A DNA stretch of 64,000 nucleotides. Source: Flavobacterium phycosphaerae. GTDB taxonomy: Bacteria; Bacteroidota; Bacteroidia; Flavobacteriales; Flavobacteriaceae. How positions within the stretch are numbered: position 1 is the stretch's first letter; every line of letters begins with the position of its first letter. The translations under genes and the position numbers were made by a program. Positions 1 through 7,953 of this stretch are shown piece by piece. The stretch covers positions 1,270,501 to 1,334,500 of the forward strand of contig NZ_JAAATZ010000001.1 of NCBI RefSeq assembly GCF_010119235.1. Direction: 5' to 3'. The notes below the pieces were generated by a model. It ran no database searches and had not been told where the DNA came from. It was given only the letters and a program-made list of their open reading frames with translations.

Positions 1-35
1 CTAAAAATCGTCTTAAAATTCAAAATAAATTCAAC

Positions 36-1013
36 ATGGCTACTATCGAACCCATTTTAAAAGAAAACAAAGATCGCTTCGTGATTTTTCCTATCAAACA
101 CCAAGACATTTGGGAATGGTACAAAAAAATGGAAGCCAGTTTCTGGACTGCCGAAGAAATTGATTTACACCAAGATTTGTCGGATTGGAATAACAAATTG
201 AATAACGACGAAAAATACTTCATCAAACATATTTTGGCTTTCTTCGCCGCTTCTGACGGAATTGTGAATGAAAATCTAGCCGAAAACTTTGTAAACGAAG
301 TACAATATCCGGAAGCCAAATTTTTCTACGGCTTTCAAATCATGATGGAAAACATTCACAGCGAAACGTATTCGTTGTTAATCGATACGTATGTAAAAGA
401 CGAAGCCGAAAAAAGTGAATTATTCCACGCCATTGAAGTCTTTCCGGCCATCAAGAAAAAAGCCGATTGGGCTTTAAAATGGATTTCTTCCGACTCGTTT
501 GCCGAAAGATTAATCGCGTTTGCTGCCGTAGAAGGTATTTTCTTCTCGGGCGCATTCTGCTCGATTTACTGGTTGAAAAAACGTGGATTAATGCCGGGGC
601 TTACTTTTTCTAACGAGTTAATCTCCCGTGACGAAGGGGTTCACTGCGATTTCGCCGTGCACTTACACAACCACCACTTGATACACAAAGTATCCAAAGC
701 GCGTATCACCGAAATTATTACCGATGCCTTAAACATCGAAAGAGAGTTCATTACCGAGTCACTTCCGGTAAGTTTAATCGGGATGAACGCCACTTTGATG
801 ACACAATATTTAGAATTTGTTGCCGACAGATTATTGGTAGAATTGGGTTGCAAACGAGTATACAACTCTTCCAATCCGTTCGATTTCATGGAGATGATTT
901 CATTGCAAGGAAAAACCAATTTCTTCGAAAAACGTGTAGCCGAATACCAAAAAGCCGGAGTTATGAATTCCGATTCAGAATCTAGCAAAATTAGTTTCGA
1001 CGCCGATTTTTAA
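36..1013 (+). CDS. nrdB: Class Ia ribonucleotide reductase small subunit (R2)
   Basis: 325 residues. The R2 subunit holds a diiron centre and tyrosyl radical and, with NrdA, reduces ribonucleotides to deoxyribonucleotides in the cytoplasm. Visible signatures are the E-N-I-H-S-E-T-Y block near residue 105-112, which carries iron ligands and the predicted radical tyrosine as in eukaryote-like R2, the [12 protein letters not shown] helix near residue 167, and RDEGVH near residue 200. The C-terminus ends FDADF, the tail that docks into R1. The ATG at 36 is the natural start; only 35 bases lie upstream, so its promoter is outside the window. nrdA follows on the same strand after a 219-base gap containing a dispersed repeat and a hairpin. 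Length is normal for the family. Confidence 0.97.
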   Translation: MATIEPILKENKDRFVIFPIKHQDIWEWYKKMEASFWTAEEIDLHQDLSDWNNKLNNDEKYFIKHILAFFAASDGIVNENLAENFVNEVQYPEAKFFYGFQIMMENIHSETYSLLIDTYVKDEAEKSELFHAIEVFPAIKKKADWALKWISSDSFAERLIAFAAVEGIFFSGAFCSIYWLKKRGLMPGLTFSNELISRDEGVHCDFAVHLHNHHLIHKVSKARITEIITDALNIEREFITESLPVSLIGMNATLMTQYLEFVADRLLVELGCKRVYNSSNPFDFMEMISLQGKTNFFEKRVAEYQKAGVMNSDSESSKISFDADF

Positions 1014-1037
1014 CAGCGAATCGTTCGGGCATTTTAG

Positions 1038-1127
1038 GGAATCCATTTTCCCGCTGTACGTTCCAATCTTTTTTAGATTTCCCCTATAGGGCAATCCAAA
1101 AAAGGATTTCCACTTCCATCAGGGCTA
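1038..1127 (-). repeat. Dispersed intergenic hairpin element, copy A
   Basis: Between nrdB and nrdA lies a non-coding block whose two arms reappear at 51917-51974 on the other strand. Read on the minus strand, the left arm (1127-1103) begins TAGCCCTGATGG and ends AAATCCT; the right arm (1069-1049) begins AGATTG and ends ACAGCGGGA, followed by GGATTCC. The 33-base tip between the arms contains the perfect palindrome CCCTATAGGG (1082-1091) flanked by complementary T and A runs, so it should fold as a long imperfect hairpin. From memory, similar blocks recur in other Flavobacterium intergenic regions. Function unknown. Confidence 0.6.
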
Positions 1128-1182
1128 GGAAGTAAAGCATGGCGCTAAAACAATCATTAGCATAAATAATCACAAATAACCC

Positions 1183-1211
1183 AAAAACAGAGAAGGGATT
1201 GTCTGTTTTTT
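1183..1211 (+). promoter_or_regulatory. Terminator-like hairpin just upstream of nrdA
   Basis: AAAAACAGA (1183-1191) pairs perfectly with TCTGTTTTT (1202-1210) around a 10-base loop, followed by one more T, ending 21 bases before the nrdA start codon. It could partly terminate nrdB transcription or form a leader structure for nrdA. No exact TAnnTTTG promoter box was seen between the hairpin and nrdA. Confidence 0.5.
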
Positions 1212-1232
1212 AACCACTTAAAACAAAAGCGT

Positions 1233-3668
1233 ATGTATGTAGTAAAAAGAGACGGCCACAAAGAGCCGGTAATGTTCGACAAAATCACGGATAGAATTAA
1301 AAAACTATGTTATGGTTTAAACGATTTGGTAGACGCTGTTAAAGTGGCAATGAGAGTTATTGAAGGATTGTACGATGGAGTTACCACTTCAGAATTGGAT
1401 AATCTGGCCGCAGAAACTGCAGCTTCCATGACCATCGCGCATCCTGATTATGCACAATTAGCGGCAAGAATAGCCATTTCTAACTTGCACAAAAACACCA
1501 ACAAATCGTTCTCAGAAACCATGAACGAAATGTACCATTATGTAAATCCAAGAACCAACCAAGCTGCCCCATTGCTTTCTGAAGAAGTACACAATGTGAT
1601 TCAAGCCAATGCCGAGTTTTTAAACTCCCACATCATCTACAACCGTGATTTTAACTACGATTACTTTGGTTTCAAAACCTTAGAGCGTTCATATTTGTTA
1701 AAAATTAACGGCAAAATCGTTGAGCGCCCACAACAAATGTTGATGCGTGTCGCTGTTGGAATTCACTTAAACGATTTGGAAGCGGTAATTGAAACGTACG
1801 ACTTAATGTCGAAAAAATTCTTTACGCACGCCACGCCAACGTTATTCAACGCCGGTACGCCAAAACCACAAATGTCCTCGTGTTTCTTACTATCCATGAA
1901 AGACGACAGTATTGACGGAATTTATGATACTTTGAAATCAACTGCGAAAATCTCGCAATCTGCGGGAGGAATCGGGTTGTCAATTCACAATGTTCGCGCG
2001 ACAGGGTCATACATTCGTGGCACCAACGGAACTTCGAACGGAATTGTTCCGATGTTGCGTGTGTTTAATGACACGGCACGTTATGTTGATCAAGGAGGCG
2101 GAAAACGTAAAGGAAGTTTCGCTATCTACTTAGAAACTTGGCATGCCGATATTTTCGATTTCTTAGATTTGAAAAAGAACACCGGAAAAGAAGAAATGCG
2201 CGCCCGTGATTTATTCTTCGCGATGTGGACCTCCGATTTATTCATGAAACGCGTTGAAGAAGACACCAATTGGACGTTAATGTGTCCGAACGAATGTCCC
2301 GGATTGTATGATGTTTACGGCGATGAATTCGAAGCTTTATATACTTCATACGAAGCACAAGGCAAAGGAAGAAAAACAGTTAGAGCACGTGAACTTTGGG
2401 AAAAAATCCTGGAATCACAAATCGAAACGGGAACGCCATACATGTTGTACAAAGACGCAGCAAACCGTAAATCGAACCAAAAGAATTTGGGAACGATTCG
2501 TTCGTCAAACCTTTGTACCGAAATTATGGAATACACTTCGGATGACGAAATTGCGGTATGTAATTTGGCTTCGATTTCGTTACCAATGTTCGTTGAAAAC
2601 AACCAATTCAATCACGAATTGTTATTCAACGTAACCAAACGAGTAACCAGAAACTTAAACAAAGTAATCGACCGAAATTACTATCCGGTAAAAGAAGCCG
2701 AAAACTCTAACATGCGCCACCGTCCGGTAGGATTGGGCGTGCAAGGTTTGGCAGATGCCTTCATCTTATTGAGAATGCCGTTCACCAGCGATGAAGCTAA
2801 AAAATTAAATCAGGAAATATTCGAAACCCTATACTTTGCTGCTGTAACCGCTTCGATGGAAATGGCCAAAGAAGAAGGATCCTATTCAACCTTTAAAGGC
2901 TCTCCAATTTCAGAAGGGCTATTCCAACACAATCTTTGGAACATCAAAGACGAGGAATTGTCAGGAAGATGGGATTGGGCAAGTTTGAGAAAAGAGGTGG
3001 TAAAACACGGAGTTCGCAATTCGTTATTGGTAGCGCCAATGCCAACGGCTTCTACTTCGCAAATCCTTGGAAACAATGAAGCTTTCGAACCATACACGTC
3101 TAACATTTACACTCGTCGTGTATTGTCGGGAGAGTTTATTGTGGTAAACAAACATTTGCTGAACGACTTAGTAGAAAGAGGTCTTTGGAACGAAGACTTG
3201 AAACAAGAAATCATGCGCCACAACGGATCGGTACAAAACATCGAAAGAATCCCTGCAGATTTGAAAGAACTATACAAAACGGTTTGGGAAATGTCGATGA
3301 AAGACATCATCGATATGAGCCGTCACAGAGGATATTTTATTGACCAATCGCAGTCGTTAAACCTGTTTATGCAGGATGCCAATTATGCGAAACTAACGTC
3401 AATGCACTTCTACGCCTGGAAAAGCGGCTTAAAAACGGGAATGTATTATCTAAGAACCAAATCAGCAGTTGATGCCATCAAGTTTACTTTAAATAACGAT
3501 AAAAAAGCAGAACCAACCCTTACCGATAAACCGGTAGCGACAGCCGTTGAAGTAGTAGCGCCTGTTGAAAACGGAGAAATGACTGCCGAAGATTTTGCCG
3601 CCATGGTAGAACGCGCGCGCAACGCTGCCGGAAACGGTGGAGACGACTGCGAAATGTGTGGATCGTAA
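1233..3668 (+). CDS. nrdA: Class Ia ribonucleotide reductase large subunit (R1)
   Basis: 811 residues. This is the catalytic R1 subunit that reduces ribonucleoside diphosphates using the NrdB radical. An N-terminal ATP-cone allosteric domain (about residues 1-90) precedes the R1 barrel. The barrel contains the active-site cysteines in the [13 protein letters not shown] segment and the NLCTEI segment, and the [10 protein letters not shown] loop. The extreme C-terminus, CEMCGS, is the shuttle cysteine pair rereduced by thioredoxin or glutaredoxin. The residues before it are alanine-, valine- and glutamate-rich, a flexible arm. Start is the ATG opening [11 protein letters not shown], the usual N-terminus. 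A strong terminator follows. Regulation may involve the upstream hairpin; no NrdR box was confidently identified. Confidence 0.97.
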   Translation: MYVVKRDGHKEPVMFDKITDRIKKLCYGLNDLVDAVKVAMRVIEGLYDGVTTSELDNLAAETAASMTIAHPDYAQLAARIAISNLHKNTNKSFSETMNEMYHYVNPRTNQAAPLLSEEVHNVIQANAEFLNSHIIYNRDFNYDYFGFKTLERSYLLKINGKIVERPQQMLMRVAVGIHLNDLEAVIETYDLMSKKFFTHATPTLFNAGTPKPQMSSCFLLSMKDDSIDGIYDTLKSTAKISQSAGGIGLSIHNVRATGSYIRGTNGTSNGIVPMLRVFNDTARYVDQGGGKRKGSFAIYLETWHADIFDFLDLKKNTGKEEMRARDLFFAMWTSDLFMKRVEEDTNWTLMCPNECPGLYDVYGDEFEALYTSYEAQGKGRKTVRARELWEKILESQIETGTPYMLYKDAANRKSNQKNLGTIRSSNLCTEIMEYTSDDEIAVCNLASISLPMFVENNQFNHELLFNVTKRVTRNLNKVIDRNYYPVKEAENSNMRHRPVGLGVQGLADAFILLRMPFTSDEAKKLNQEIFETLYFAAVTASMEMAKEEGSYSTFKGSPISEGLFQHNLWNIKDEELSGRWDWASLRKEVVKHGVRNSLLVAPMPTASTSQILGNNEAFEPYTSNIYTRRVLSGEFIVVNKHLLNDLVERGLWNEDLKQEIMRHNGSVQNIERIPADLKELYKTVWEMSMKDIIDMSRHRGYFIDQSQSLNLFMQDANYAKLTSMHFYAWKSGLKTGMYYLRTKSAVDAIKFTLNNDKKAEPTLTDKPVATAVEVVAPVENGEMTAEDFAAMVERARNAAGNGGDDCEMCGS

Positions 3669-3687
3669 TCAGCATAAAAACAAATAA

Positions 3688-3719
3688 AAAACAGCCATCA
3701 AATGATGGCTGTTTTTTTT
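3688..3719. terminator. Terminator after nrdA
   Basis: ACAGCCATCA and TGATGGCTGT form a perfect 10-bp stem around an AA loop, flanked by A-run and T-run, so it can work in both directions. It ends nrdA and also the convergent glycosyltransferase gene. Confidence 0.9.
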
Positions 3720-3724
3720 ATAGT

Positions 3725-5275
3725 TTACTTTCTTTCCTTTAATTTCTTGGCCCAAAAAACACTGGTATTCCAATGGTTTTTAAAAGCGGTGTAATAACCA
3801 AACGGATTTTTCAGGCTTTGTCTTCCATAAAATTTGAAAAACAATACGGTCTTATAGCCATTGATTTCTTCCTGGGTTTCGTGAAGTAATTTATACAGCA
3901 TTACGGTGGGAGCAGGTTTGGGCTGATATGTTTCGTTTTGCCATTCAAACTCAAACTTGGTACGAAAACCACCCATGGGCGCTTTGAGATGTAATAATTT
4001 CGGTTTCGAAAAAAAGACCACATCTGTTCCTGAATTGCGTATCTTTTTTCCAAAATCGGTGTCTTCTCCGTAACCAAATTCAAAGCCTTTACTAAATCGG
4101 ATGTCGGTAAGCACTTCACGGGCTACAAAGCTGCTGCAGGTACCAAAACTAATCCATTGGAAAGGCTGAAATTCGGTAAACGTTTCACCTTCCTGCAAAC
4201 AAGAGAGGGTCAACGCTTTCTGGTCATAATTTTTACAATTCAACAAACAGTCCTTCAAAAAATCAGCCTCAATTCGAATGTCATCATCGGCAAAGAAAAC
4301 CCATTGGCTTTTCAATTGATCTAAAGCAATATTTCGGGCATTGCAAGCGCCTAATTGGTGTGTAAAGGTATGTGATATGGTGAACGGCCAAGATTCTGCA
4401 GTAAGATAATCCAAGTCTGACGCCGCTGTCGGATCGCCATTTTGTTCAATGATAATGACGTTTTTAGGAAGCTGGCTTTGGTTTTTTAAATCGAGCAACA
4501 CATCATAAAGGTATTTTTTTCTTCCAATGGTCGGAATCAAAACATCAATAGTGTCTTCAGCAGTAATTCCGGAATGTTGTACAAAAGGCACTTTGGCAAG
4601 ATCATATTGTCCAACCGCAGTTTTTTTATCCTTGAGCGAAAAAAGAAACGGCAACAAAGGCAGCTTTTTTTCATACACCAAAAAATCCAACAGCAACAAG
4701 AAAATCCAACGGGTTCGATAATGCGTTTTGACAAATTTAAAAAGGGTATAACGCGAAGCTTTGGGTGGCTTTACATTAGGTAAAATTAAATTACCTCGGA
4801 GCAATTGAGGCTCTGAATAACAAAATAAGCCTAAGGGCATGTACTTCTTAGCCAATGAATTTAAAAAGTAATCCAAATCAGCGGAAGGCTTGCCGGAAAC
4901 TTTGGCGTTTAAAAAAACCGACGCATGAGCATAACCCACAGCACTCGACATCAGCCAGCTAGGATAAGTGCGAGCTTTGTTGATGTTGATAAAAACACTG
5001 TTGTCAACATAACCAATAGCCTTAGTTAAATAATCATTCGGGTAAGGATTGAACGAAAAAAGCGTATTGACATACGTTTCCTTTTTTTGAATGAAATCAA
5101 TGTTTAATTGAGTTTCAAAAGCAACATGGCACCAAACAATTTTTTCTTCGGGGTAGGTTGCCGCCAGATTTAGTAACGCTGAGGCAATAGTATTGTTTTT
5201 AGAAAAAGAAATCGTCAACCCTTTTGAGGAACTGACTTTGGTAACCGATTTGTTGTTATGGAAAAGTACAATCAT
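3725..5275 (-). CDS. Family 2 glycosyltransferase
   Basis: 516 residues from the ATG at 5275. A GT-A fold glycosyltransferase domain occupies the C-terminal half: it opens DVLIPTIGRKKYL (about residue 243), has the metal/nucleotide DDD motif in FFADDDIR, and the acceptor-side GYGEDTDFG segment. It should transfer a sugar from a nucleotide-sugar to a surface glycan or protein; the acceptor cannot be read. The N-terminal roughly 235 residues are unlike a standard GT2 and I do not recognise them. A longer frame opens with TTG at 5299, but a promoter -7 box lies inside that extension (5282-5289), so the ATG at 5275 is preferred. It is monocistronic between two terminator or promoter boundaries. 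Confidence 0.85.
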   Translation of the reverse strand: MIVLFHNNKSVTKVSSSKGLTISFSKNNTIASALLNLAATYPEEKIVWCHVAFETQLNIDFIQKKETYVNTLFSFNPYPNDYLTKAIGYVDNSVFININKARTYPSWLMSSAVGYAHASVFLNAKVSGKPSADLDYFLNSLAKKYMPLGLFCYSEPQLLRGNLILPNVKPPKASRYTLFKFVKTHYRTRWIFLLLLDFLVYEKKLPLLPFLFSLKDKKTAVGQYDLAKVPFVQHSGITAEDTIDVLIPTIGRKKYLYDVLLDLKNQSQLPKNVIIIEQNGDPTAASDLDYLTAESWPFTISHTFTHQLGACNARNIALDQLKSQWVFFADDDIRIEADFLKDCLLNCKNYDQKALTLSCLQEGETFTEFQPFQWISFGTCSSFVAREVLTDIRFSKGFEFGYGEDTDFGKKIRNSGTDVVFFSKPKLLHLKAPMGGFRTKFEFEWQNETYQPKPAPTVMLYKLLHETQEEINGYKTVLFFKFYGRQSLKNPFGYYTAFKNHWNTSVFWAKKLKERK

Positions 5276-5281
5276 AAGGCT

Positions 5282-5313
5282 CAAATATAGCCAAAGCAAA
5301 AAAAGAGGGCAAA
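5282..5313 (-). promoter_or_regulatory. Promoter of the GT2 gene, leaderless type
   Basis: On the minus strand TTTG (5313-5310) is followed after 20 bases by TATATTTG (5289-5282), a perfect match to the Bacteroidota sigma-A consensus. Only six bases separate the -7 box from the ATG at 5275, so the transcript should begin at or very near the start codon. Confidence 0.8.
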
Positions 5314-5341
5314 TTTAATTGCCAAAAGATAAAGCACATCG

Positions 5342-5372
5342 TTTGAGGACTGTTTGCTTTTAATTACCTTTG
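5342..5372 (+). promoter_or_regulatory. Promoter of the small-protein/RDD/GNAT operon
   Basis: TTTG (5342-5345), 19-base spacer, TACCTTTG (5365-5372): a perfect Bacteroidota promoter, placed 19 bases before the ATG at 5392. Confidence 0.8.
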
Positions 5373-5391
5373 AATTCAAAATAAAAAAGCA

Positions 5392-5613
5392 ATGGCAAAG
5401 GAAAAAGGAGTCTATACCGGCATTATCGAAAAAGACGAAAACGGCAATTATTTCTGTGGGGAATACTTATTGGATTATAAATATACAGAAGCCGGTTTTA
5501 AACTGGGTGACGAAATCAATATCAAATCGGTCATTGCCAACCCAAGCGATAAGAGCTATAACCAGTATCCGAAGAAATCAAGAAATTTCTTTTTGGCCAA
5601 TCAAAAAGAATAA
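5392..5613 (+). CDS. Small conserved-looking hypothetical protein
   Basis: 73 residues, charged and soluble, with no signal peptide or membrane segment. I do not recognise a named family. The sequence reads as a compact beta-rich fold (GVYTGIIEKDENGNYFCGEY, then a GDEINIKSV turn) with a basic C-terminus. Support for it being real is a perfect promoter 19 bases upstream, a proper ATG, and a stop only four bases before the next ATG. It is the first gene of a three-gene operon with an RDD membrane protein and an acetyltransferase. Confidence 0.75.
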   Translation: MAKEKGVYTGIIEKDENGNYFCGEYLLDYKYTEAGFKLGDEINIKSVIANPSDKSYNQYPKKSRNFFLANQKE

Positions 5614-5617
5614 CAAA

Positions 5618-6121
5618 ATGGAATCACAAAAGCCATTTACCGTTACCGAAGAACTTTTAGCCTCGCACGCCCAACGGTTTCTAAACTGGTTGATTGATAT
5701 GTGTATGCAAGTAATCTTGTTATTCATTATTCTGGTTTTTGTTATCGCATTTGCCGAGGCTAACAGCAATAAAGCCATCCAAAATTACTTGATGAATATG
5801 AATACTATTGGGCAGTACACCCTTACCAGTAGTATAGTTTTACTGTATTACAATATTTTTGAAATTGCTTTTGCCCGAACTATCGGTAAATTCATCACCC
5901 AAACCATAGTGGTGGATGAAAACGGAAATACACCCGATCATCAAACCATTTTAGTGCGGTCGTTATGCCGATTGATACCGCTTTACGGTTTCTCTTTACT
6001 GGGAATGCCGCCCAGAGGTTGGCACGACAGCCTTTCAAAAACCTATGTGGTCAACAAAAAAACCTTAGATCAAAAGAAGCAACTTTTTTACTCGTTGCAA
6101 CAAACAAATTCAAACAAATAA
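5618..6121 (+). CDS. RDD family membrane protein
   Basis: 167 residues from the ATG at 5618. The family is named for conserved R and D residues in its membrane helices; here the AQRFLNWLIDM segment near residue 19 carries the first set. Two hydrophobic helices follow (VILLFIILVFVIAF and the IVLLYYNIFEIAF region), and the R-S-L-C-R-L-I-P-L-Y-G-F segment near residue 121 is the second RDD-type motif. It is an inner-membrane protein of unknown transport or structural role. The longer open frame upstream is out of register with the small protein gene and is not used. It sits between the 73-residue gene and the GNAT gene. Confidence 0.85.
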   Translation: MESQKPFTVTEELLASHAQRFLNWLIDMCMQVILLFIILVFVIAFAEANSNKAIQNYLMNMNTIGQYTLTSSIVLLYYNIFEIAFARTIGKFITQTIVVDENGNTPDHQTILVRSLCRLIPLYGFSLLGMPPRGWHDSLSKTYVVNKKTLDQKKQLFYSLQQTNSNK

Positions 6122-6122
6122 C

Positions 6123-6572
6123 ATGATAAAGCTTGTAAGAACAACTTCGGATAATAAAGAATTCGGAGATTTGGTCATCCAACTCGATGCTTATTTGAGA
6201 ATTCTAGACGGAGAAGACCACGAATTTTATGCTCAATTCAACAAAACCAGTTTGCTCAAAAACGCTTTGATTTGTTATGAAAATGATGTTGCTGTGGGCA
6301 TTGGTGCGTACAAAGAATACGATTCGGAAACCGCCGAAATCAAACGAATGTATACGTTGCCAGAATACCGTGGAAAAGGCATCGCCAAAGCCATTTTAGC
6401 AGCATTAGAACTTTGGGCCAAAGAAGAGAACTACAATAATGCCATCCTCGAAACCGGATACCTGCAAAAAGACGCCATCGGATTGTATCAAAAATTGGGA
6501 TACAAAATCATTGATAATTTTGGTCAGTATGTCGGTGTTGAGAATAGTGTTTGTATGAAGAAAAACATTTAA
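6123..6572 (+). CDS. GNAT family N-acetyltransferase
   Basis: 149 residues. The acetyl-CoA binding motif A is clear: KRMYTLPEYRGKGIAKAILAALE, with the R-G-K-G-I-A loop at about residues 80-85, preceded by the usual beta strand VGIGAYKEYD. The C-terminal GLYQKLGYKIIDNFGQY segment is the typical motif B end. It transfers an acetyl group from acetyl-CoA to an amine; the substrate cannot be inferred. It follows the RDD gene with a one-base gap and so is translated in the same operon. Confidence 0.9.
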   Translation: MIKLVRTTSDNKEFGDLVIQLDAYLRILDGEDHEFYAQFNKTSLLKNALICYENDVAVGIGAYKEYDSETAEIKRMYTLPEYRGKGIAKAILAALELWAKEENYNNAILETGYLQKDAIGLYQKLGYKIIDNFGQYVGVENSVCMKKNI

Positions 6573-6576
6573 AACG

Positions 6577-6612
6577 TATATTTGGTTTCAAATCCTAATT
6601 CCTTAATCCTAA
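6577..6612 (+). promoter_or_regulatory. dgt promoter and adjoining heptamer repeats
   Basis: TATATTTG (6577-6584), just after the GNAT stop, is a perfect -7 box; TTTG at 6550-6553 is a possible -33 box with a longer 23-base spacer. It is followed by AATCCTAATTCCTTAATCCT-like heptamers (6590-6612), the same repeat word seen at 17850-18025. Confidence 0.6.
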
Positions 6613-6618
6613 ATCACC

Positions 6619-7953
6619 ATGACCTGGGAACAACTTTTATCTTTAAAACGCCAAGGCGATACCAGCAAAAGATTACGCATCGAACAAGATGACACCCGCT
6701 TGGGCTTTGAAGTCGATTACGATCGCATCATCTTTTCGTCTGCTTTCAGAAGTTTACAAGATAAAACCCAAGTGATTCCGTTGTCTAAAACCGACTTTGT
6801 ACACACGCGTTTGACTCACAGTTTAGAAGTATCGGTAGTAGGACGATCTATCGGGCGATTGGTAGGTAAAAAAATCATTGAAAAATACCCTTATTTGAAA
6901 GAAGTGCACGGCTACCACATGAACGATTTCGGAGCTATAGTAGCTGCCGCTGCTTTGGCACATGATATTGGTAATCCGCCTTTTGGGCACTCCGGAGAAA
7001 AGGCTATAGGCGAATATTTTTCCATCGGGAAAGGCCAACAATACAAAGACCAATTAACGCCCAAACAATGGCAGGATTTGATTGATTTTGAAGGAAATGC
7101 CAATGGTTTTTCAGTGCTTACAAGCTCGCGTCCCGGCATTGAAGGCAGCTTGCGCTTGTCGTATGCTACCTTGGGAGCGTTTACCAAATATCCGAAAGAA
7201 AGTTTGCCCAAAAAGCCCACCAAAAATATAGCGGATAAGAAATACGGTTTCTTCCAGTCGGATGTGGCTTTCTTTAAAGAAGTAGCTGAAGAGTTGGGCA
7301 TGATTTCCAATAAAACCGGCAATGATGTGGGTTATGAGCGCCATCCGTTGGCGTTTTTAGTCGAAGCTGCCGATGATATTTGCTACACCATTATCGATTT
7401 TGAAGACGGTATCAATTTAGGCTTGGTTTCCGAAGATTTTGCTTTAGAATATTTAATCAAATTGGTAAAAGATACCATTGATACGGCCAAATACCAAACC
7501 TTAACAACCAAGGAAGACCGAATCAGTTACTTGCGAGCGTTGGCTATCGGCAATTTAATCAATGATGCCGTAAAGGTTTTTATTGAAAACGAAGAAGCCA
7601 TTTTGCAAGGTAAATTTCATTTTGCTTTGACCGATAAGAGCAAGTACAAAGCGCAAATGGATGACATCATTAAACTAAGTGTAAAGAATATTTACCAGAG
7701 TCGAGAAGTGATTGAAAAAGAACTTTCGGGCTACCAAATCATCAATAATTTACTCGATAAATTCATCACGGCCTACAACAATACGTATAGCGGTAATGCT
7801 ACGAATTACGATAAATTGTTGATGAAAATCCTTCCGGAAAAGCACCATTTGGAGAAAGAAAGTTTGTACGACCGATTGCTTCATATCTGTCATTTCATCT
7901 CCATGCTAACGGATGGTAAAGCGGTGCAGTTAAACAAAATCGTAACGGCTTAA
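6619..7953 (+). CDS. dgt: dNTP triphosphohydrolase (dGTPase family, HD domain)
   Basis: 444 residues. It hydrolyses deoxynucleoside triphosphates to deoxynucleosides and triphosphate, balancing dNTP pools. The HD-domain metal ligands are visible: H in the RLTHSLEVS segment (residues about 72-80), H and D in AHDIGNPPFGH (about 113-123), and D in the EAADDICY segment (about 250). The N-terminal SSAFRSLQDKTQV motif is typical of the dGTPase family. Length matches the type found in Bacteroidota. Its stop overlaps the stop of the convergent dxs gene by four bases, so there is no room for a terminator between them. It lies close to ribonucleotide reductase, the opposing enzyme of dNTP supply. Confidence 0.92.
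   Translation: MTWEQLLSLKRQGDTSKRLRIEQDDTRLGFEVDYDRIIFSSAFRSLQDKTQVIPLSKTDFVHTRLTHSLEVSVVGRSIGRLVGKKIIEKYPYLKEVHGYHMNDFGAIVAAAALAHDIGNPPFGHSGEKAIGEYFSIGKGQQYKDQLTPKQWQDLIDFEGNANGFSVLTSSRPGIEGSLRLSYATLGAFTKYPKESLPKKPTKNIADKKYGFFQSDVAFFKEVAEELGMISNKTGNDVGYERHPLAFLVEAADDICYTIIDFEDGINLGLVSEDFALEYLIKLVKDTIDTAKYQTLTTKEDRISYLRALAIGNLINDAVKVFIENEEAILQGKFHFALTDKSKYKAQMDDIIKLSVKNIYQSREVIEKELSGYQIINNLLDKFITAYNNTYSGNATNYDKLLMKILPEKHHLEKESLYDRLLHICHFISMLTDGKAVQLNKIVTA

Noticed and set aside
5276..5299. TTG start of the GT2 gene eight codons upstream
   Set aside because: The extension contains the gene's own promoter -7 box.
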